Source: Rotaria macrura (Eukaryota; Rotifera; Eurotatoria; Philodinida; Philodinidae). From it: 64,000 nt of DNA. Below the pieces are notes generated by a model. The model worked only from the letters and a program-made list of their open reading frames with translations, made no database searches and had not been told where the DNA came from. A program made the translations under genes and the position numbers. Shown piece by piece: positions 58,070 through 64,000 of this stretch. The stretch is from NCBI GenBank assembly GCA_900239685.1, contig OENT01000598.1, forward strand, positions 29,847 to 93,846, read 5' to 3'. Within the stretch, counting starts at the first letter, position 1. Each line of letters begins with the position of its first letter.

Positions 58070-59248
58070 GCAAACTTGTTTTATGTGATTTTCTCATTAA
58101 TTAAATTTTATACTGCAATCAGATGAAATTTAATTAAATGAATAATACTTTCGAAGTGCAAGTTGGTTTTTGAAAGTCAGATTTATGCTTTCTGTAGTTA
58201 AAAGGATTGAATCGAAAATACTGAAGTTCTACAGCCAGCAATTAAAATGACATGAAAAAAACTCACACGCCTGACCTCTATCGTATAAATGGAATGAGTC
58301 GAATGAGACAGACCTTAGATTAACTTGACTCTCCCAGCAAGTGCGGTACCATATCGTCAACTGTATTGACCTTAATGGATGCATGCTGAACTTCAACCTT
58401 CGCATGGCATGAAAAACAAATCGGCAGAATTTTTAGTCCTTTGTCGATGCTAGTTTGCCTATTCCAACGAATTCGCAATAAAGGAGAATTTTAAACGGCA
58501 TGAAAAAAAAAATTTTCTCCCCTTGATAACTTTGTTGACTAGAAAACATCTATGTATAATACACATTATTTAAATCGTATGACAATAGAATATGTGGTTC
58601 AAATATGAAAGCTATCTGTTATCAGACATATGTTTTAAGAGATATTTTAAAAAAAATGACTAATTTTCATCTGACAACAACATTGCTACTGAATTATGAT
58701 GTCGGATTCGTTTTAGATCTTGCCAACGCTCGTTCAACAACCTCTTGTAAACCTTTCGAGACAAAGAAAAATTACAAGTGCATATGCTTGTCTATATCAA
58801 GCACACTACCAATTTATCTAGCATCTGTAGAAAGCGAAAGGACTTTTTTAAGCTCAAAGTTTTTCAAAACTATCGACTTTGTCAGAGTCATCGATTGATA
58901 ACGAAATAACGAAGTGAAAGACTCTTTCCATTCATTCATTCCAGTTGACCTTTGGAGTTATAGAAAGATTATAACAACACAAAATTAGCTCTGTTCAATC
59001 CCGGAAAATTGAATACTTTAAAATGAGACTTTTCCCCTTCTTATCCGAATTCTCAGTTATCTCTTTTGTACTTATGATGAAAGCAAAGTAATATCTTATG
59101 CATCCTACGAAAACCTAGTAGAATCTTGTAATTGAATCGAATAGAGAATTCAATTGAAAATGCCATGATTTTAATTCTATAGTTGATCTATATGTATGTC
59201 TAATTATTCAATCAAAAAATCGATCAAAATATTGTTTTGATTCACTAG
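58070..59248. other. Spacer or intron before alternative last exon
   Basis: AT-rich, with one 97-codon plus-strand frame (58605-58898) that shows no family features and no convincing splice sites. If the exon at 59249 belongs to the coiled-coil gene, this is part of its 2.6-kb intron. Confidence 0.4.
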
Positions 59249-59855
59249 TTCAATCGATCATACTCATTTAATTCCTGCAAAATCTACTTCACCAACTGTT
59301 AATCCACCATCATTCCCGTATGAAACATGTCAAAAAGTAGGGTTAACATCACCATCTCAACTAGTTCCTTTAACTCGAACACATCCGTCGTCGATCATTA
59401 CAATGAATGCGCATCGACCAAATCTCCTTTATCTAACTCCAACTGTTCTAAATGATTCAAATGTTATTACAAAGTTTGAATACGATCGAGGTGCAAATAT
59501 CGATGCAACACAATGTTCGTCATCAACTATTGACGATGCTGATTCAACATTATTATCTTCATGTTCAGCATTATTAGCCTATGAACAACGAAAACGTACT
59601 GATTTGTATAAAAGTTCAACGACCGTAACTGCACCGAAAACGATCGGTACAACGAAAGTGACGGCAGCAATAGGCAAGCAGCCATTTTATAGTTATGAGA
59701 GCAGTCCCGAATTCGATCAAATATCTGATTTATCAACGAAAATATTTAGTTCAGCTGACGAAGAAGATCTTATCGTCGGTAATAATAATATTTATATATC
59801 GACATGTTCGTCATCAACAATACCTTCCGATGCTGAAAAACTCATGCATATTTAA
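59249..59855 (+). CDS. Ser/Thr-rich last exon, probably of coiled-coil gene
   Basis: Behind the acceptor TTCACTAG an open frame of 201 codons runs to TAA at 59855. It begins SIDHTHLIPAKSTSPTVNPP and is rich in Ser, Thr and Asp (DDADSTLLSSCSALLAYEQ, DEEDLIV). The entry phase requires two bases from an upstream exon, and exon 11 of the coiled-coil gene (ending 56636) supplies exactly that (AA|T), making an alternative C-terminus. It could also be the last exon of a separate gene whose earlier exons I missed. AATAAA follows at 59911. Confidence 0.55.
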
Positions 59856-59860
59856 ATAGT

Positions 59861-59862
59861 AT

Positions 59863-59893
<31 letters not shown>

Positions 59894-59894
59894 T
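59861..59894. repeat. (ATTT)n microsatellite
   Basis: About eight tandem ATTT units starting five bases after the stop codon at 59855, within the presumed 3' UTR. Confidence 0.9.
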
Positions 59895-59910
59895 ATGATA
59901 GAAATTGAAT

Positions 59911-59916
59911 AATAAA
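59911..59916 (+). terminator. AATAAA poly(A) signal
   Basis: Canonical hexamer 56 nt after the stop codon of the Ser/Thr-rich exon, in the right place to end its transcript. Confidence 0.5.
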
Positions 59917-61336
59917 TTCTGATAAAGATTATAAACTAAACAAGTCAAACTCATTGTTAAGTGGAATTTTTAGATTGTTTTAATCACAAAGAAAAATCGT
60001 CTTCATTCAAATCGAAGAAACTGTTTTATGCTTCCTGCTTATTAAAAATATCATTACTCTTTTTTCAATTAAAATTCAATGGCTTGCACTTCATGTAGAG
60101 ATGATGAATTCGATGATTGACATATATAATTTGCAAGCGCACCAAAATTCTTTTCAAACATGTATTTATGTAATAGCATCGCCTTATTTTCTTTTCTGGT
60201 AGAAAGCTAACAAGAAGCATTTCGAAGTAGAACTTTGTTTTGTGATAGATTTGAAATTTTTTCTAAGTTTCTAAAACAATCGATGCCTATGTCGGAATTC
60301 ATACGAGTTGTAAAAGACGCTAACCTATTAGACAAGAACACAATGAGTTACTCAACTTGGACGTTGAATTTGTCAATAAAAATATATTCGTTTACATGGT
60401 AAACTTTGAAACTGATATTAACTTCATGAAGAACACTTGGTTCCTTCGAGAGAATGGATGTTCATGTAGGTGCAGACATGTGACTGTGCACGTGTCTTTA
60501 TCTATGGAGTTGTTTCATGAAATTCAATCAAACAAGGTAATCGTAGTCGAAGAATCCGAGTCTACGGTCAGATTTACGAAATATTTAGTTTGTCTTTTTC
60601 TGAAATAAAGAAATTCTTTTTTTACGAAAGACAATCAGCTGCATGTTTTGTGTTAACGATCATTTGAGAAAATCTCAACAACGACAAGAAAATCTCAATA
60701 TTTCCACCAGATAGTCGTCTCTAATTATAGAATAAATCATTTTTCTTTTGCACGACGCATGTATTCTATAAAAAAAAGAATTCAACAAATATAGATTAGA
60801 TTCAGTCTTGAGAAAAATTAATCTTGACGTCAAATTTTATTTGTACTCATAAAATAAAATTCACTAACTTAATTCAGTTAGATGGATACAATTCTTCGCC
60901 GGTTAGCTAGACATTGCAACATTATGGTTAGACTGCTATGCAAATAACGACGATCGAAAATGTCAAACTTGACCCTACAACACTTTGGACCAATGTTCAC
61001 ACGTATGAGCATAGATCCAATCTAATACAATGTCATCGAGTTCAAAGTACAACATCAATGTAATTTTCAACAGGCCCTTGTCTCCTTGTTGATCAAGTGT
61101 GACATCTATATCAAATACTTAAAACAGATATCACCAAATTTTTTGTTCTGTATTGATCTTAATTCAATATTTGATTTCTATGTTAGAAATAAGATATATT
61201 ATGTATTGAATTGATTGAAAACAAGAGAAACCATCATAAATATTGTGTCTGAGCAACACGAATAAATGTTGACAGGCATTCCTTTCAATTTGAGTTCTTC
61301 GTTGAATTAAGTTGTTGGCACCGAGCAACGTCATAC
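59917..61336. other. Intergenic spacer before receptor-like gene
   Basis: AT-rich, no gene recognised. It presumably holds the promoter and 5' leader of the following gene. Confidence 0.45.
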
Positions 61337-64000
61337 ATGCATCAGTTAGGAACTGAAGAAAAGTCTGCTCTTCTCCTCTCGGTAGGAGATGACGATGAAG
61401 ATATTCACGATGATGATCATGAACGAGCAAAGGCTTCATTGAATTCTACCAATGACAATTTTCCAGTGGTTGTTCAACGTCCGAAAACGTATCGACGTCA
61501 GCCTGTTCCCAGTGCGAAACCATTAATATGTTTCGTGTTAATGTTGTTTACGTTCATCATGGGGTGTTTCACAGGTGTTATCATACTGAATAATAAATGG
61601 CCGACGAGTGCCGCACCAGGACAAGCACCATCATCTCCAAATTTCCTTGAAACAATAACAAACATTGATCTGTCAATGCGAACAAAACTATTTCAATCAA
61701 TCGATAAAACAAGTTTTATGAATCTGTCTCGGTAGACTTTCTTCAGAATGTAACCTTGTTTTATGTATGTTATGTTTTTTGATCGATTTCAGGTCAATGG
61801 AATCTGAAGACGCTGCTGCTAACAAATTATATGACCAATGGAAAACATATGCAACAGGATTATCACATGTGAATAAATTAACATATGACATAAATTTATC
61901 AAAATATGCTCCGTTAACGCAATGGAGCGGTATTAAAGTACTTGATGAAAAAACTAAAAAAGAACTTCTCAAAGTTGATCGTTTATCTACGGATAATTTT
62001 CTTGCATTATCGTCACTTGTTCAATCTGGTGAAATAGACGCAAGTTCAATTTACTTTGTTAATTATGGTCGACAAGAAGATTTTGCTTATTTATTTTCAA
62101 ATCGGATTCGTTTTCAAGATTTAAATCGAGATACATCAATTGTTTTTATGAGACGTAAACCAACGGTCATTTCACAAACCGAACAAATTTATCAAGCGAT
62201 CTATTATGGTTTTAATGCATTAGTTTTATTCGATGATGATGATGAAAATCAAAAAACTACAACAACAAATGATCGTCATTCATTCTTTCGAGATTGGGCT
62301 AGATATCTTTCTCCCGAAGGTAAGAAACGAAAGCTTTAATTCATAATACAACAAGCACTGTCATTCATTTTGTTGTTATTCAGCACGGCAAAAACATCTT
62401 GACGGTGTTCTTAACAATGATAATCATCCGATTCCGGTTTTGACAATATCACGTGATGGTGTTGGAAAACTATTTGAATTACTTCAAACAGATTCGTCTA
62501 CATGGTTAAAATGTCCAACTCAATGGTACGATAAAACAACAACATTAAGATTAGGCGGAAAACTTACAAGTGTTAAAATTCAATTCGTTGTCAAAATGGA
62601 AGCAATCAAAATAGCATTGCCTATTGTTATGAGTTCGATTCGTGGCACGATGGATGCTGAACATTTTATCATGGTTGGTTATCAATTATAAGATCATTCT
62701 TATATTCTATGGACCAAAGCTCTGCGGATAATTTTACATTTTTGTAGGATATGTTCGTACGACTCGAGCAACTGTATTGTCATGATGGTAAATGTATAGG
62801 AAGAGAGTAGAACAAAAATTCTCGAACATTTTGACAATTAAGTAGGTAGTCGATTGTTACGAGTTAGCTATGTCTTTATGATCAAGAGACTTAATTCCAG
62901 ACAAATCATTAGAGTTACATGCTAAAGTTCAAGGTTGATCAAAAATCATACCGTTCAACACAATACAAGATCATATGGGAATGCTATATGAACTTTATAC
63001 AAAGAATAACGTCTAACCCGATGAAATATGAGCGGTTTCTTTTTTATAAATTGAAGTAAAACAAATACTTTACGAGAAAACATGAAGTCGACGATCCAGT
63101 TATTATTATTCTCAGTCGGTTTCACAGACTTTCACACCCGATGGAGTTATACCTTGTACTGTGATTTATACAAGACTTTTCTCTTTTGAAAACATCTATA
63201 AAGTTCTTTATATCTTAATAAATTAAGCAATTAGTGTGCAAGTATATTTGGTATTTTTTTAATTTCGACATAACTATCGTTCGAAATTCGTTCCTTCAGT
63301 TCATCTCAACATGAGTCCATTGTTGATTGCGTGATTTACAAACAATACCAAGGTGCAACACAACAAAGTAAAATCGTCAATGAAATTATAAAAGCCTACG
63401 TGACTCAAATACAGAATGGTTGGAACCCAAGGTTAGTTTTAATTTAAAAAAAGAAACATTGCAACGGTAATAATCGTTTTGCTTTGCAGAAGATCAATCA
63501 TATTCTGTGCTTGGTCTGGATTAGAATACAATCATTATACAAGTAAGAAAAACAATGATTAGAAAAAATTTCTAAACCCATGAACTTTGAATTATAACAA
63601 CAAGTATATCTAGTTGAAGTCAAAGAATGTTTCAGTTTGATATACTTTCATACTCTACTATTTAATTTATTTAGTCAAAGCAAAACTATCGTCATCAAAC
63701 TTCTAAATTAAATTTCTTTTTTAATAATTTTCAGTTCGCCGTTGGCTCTCCGATAATTATCGTTTTGTCGATAAGAACTTAGTAGCATATCTTGATCTTG
63801 GCAATGGTATTCTTGCAAATTATACTCTCAATTTGCATGGTTCACCATTACTTGAACAAGTAGCTCATCGTGCTGCTGATTTTGTTCCAAGTCCACTGCA
63901 ACATAATCATACATGTCATCATCGGTTGGGAACAACAACGACAATGCCACCTGGAGACGATCATGATCACAGTCACGATCCAAAACGACGTGACGGTGAC
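61337..64000 (+). CDS. Transferrin receptor/GCPII-like protein, 3' partial
   Basis: Type II membrane protein of the M28B family (glutamate carboxypeptidase II, NAALAD and transferrin receptor). Exons seen: 61337-61731, 61793-62319, 62394 to about 62690, 63300-63431, 63490-63542 and 63735 past the window end. The cytoplasmic tail is acidic; the signal anchor is PLICFVLMLFTFIMGCFTGV. A protease-associated domain follows (IYFVNYGRQEDFAYLF), then the peptidase-like fold (SSIRGTMDAEHFIMVGYQ; WNPRRSIIFCAWSGLEY; DLGNGILANYTLNLHGSPLL). Where GCPII has the zinc ligands GGHRD and the DAEEF pair, this protein has VGYQ and SGLEY, so, like transferrin receptor, it is probably not a peptidase. The join between 62690 and 63300 is unresolved: the frame meets TAA at 62689-62691 and no donor in the right phase is visible, so an exon may be missing or the gene may be damaged there. 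The C-terminal visible part is His/Asp-rich. Confidence 0.75.

Noticed and set aside
1-64000. tRNA, rRNA, CRISPR, riboswitch or spliced-leader RNA genes
   Set aside because: I looked for typical box motifs and arrays and saw none that I could defend; short RNA genes could still be missed by eye.

Overview
The window looks like nuclear DNA of a small invertebrate animal. It is AT-rich, and most genes are cut by introns of about 45-80 nt that begin with GT and end in a T-rich AG. The recognisable proteins are animal housekeeping and signalling proteins. Several start codons sit directly behind an intron-type 3' splice acceptor, as expected in animals that use spliced-leader trans-splicing. A bdelloid rotifer is my best guess, but no single sequence mark proves it. 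Gene models below were assembled by hand from splice sites, reading phase and recalled family resemblance; no search was run.

Layout: 1-8.4 kb holds the broken remains of an exportin-2 (CSE1L) gene on the minus strand. At 8.5 kb and again at 14.6 kb (both minus) are two intact genes for the shared RNA polymerase subunit RPB6, identical over 455 bp and with unrelated flanks. From 15.2 to 21.75 kb (minus) runs a synergin-gamma-like trafficking gene, whose last 4.4 kb intron contains a repeat-ended element. It diverges from a PPM1D/Wip1-type phosphatase gene (22.2-28.0 kb, plus). A mitochondrial Rho GTPase (Miro) gene spans 30.75-37.1 kb in two exons, and its 4.1 kb intron carries a hAT-type MITE and a nearly perfect 673-bp inverted repeat.

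ICMT (38.6-39.5 kb) and a LEPROT/Vps55-family gene (39.6-41.0 kb) follow head to tail, only 133 nt apart. The LEPROT model keeps its frame only if it contains a one-nucleotide exon. An ADAM17-like membrane metalloprotease (44.9-47.0 kb, minus) has a signal peptide but no prodomain. Next come 5 kb of gene-poor DNA with two terminal-inverted-repeat elements, a 13-exon coiled-coil gene I do not recognise (53.0-58.1 kb, with an alternative last exon at 59.2-59.9 kb), and the first part of a transferrin-receptor/glutamate-carboxypeptidase-like type II membrane protein that runs off the right edge (61.3-64.0 kb).

The genes do not form one pathway. Two pairs (synergin gamma to RPB6, and ICMT to LEPROT) are spaced closely enough to be co-transcribed and resolved by trans-splicing. 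The most unusual observations are the homogenised RPB6 pair, the one-nucleotide exon, the intronic hairpin in Miro and the prodomain-less ADAM.
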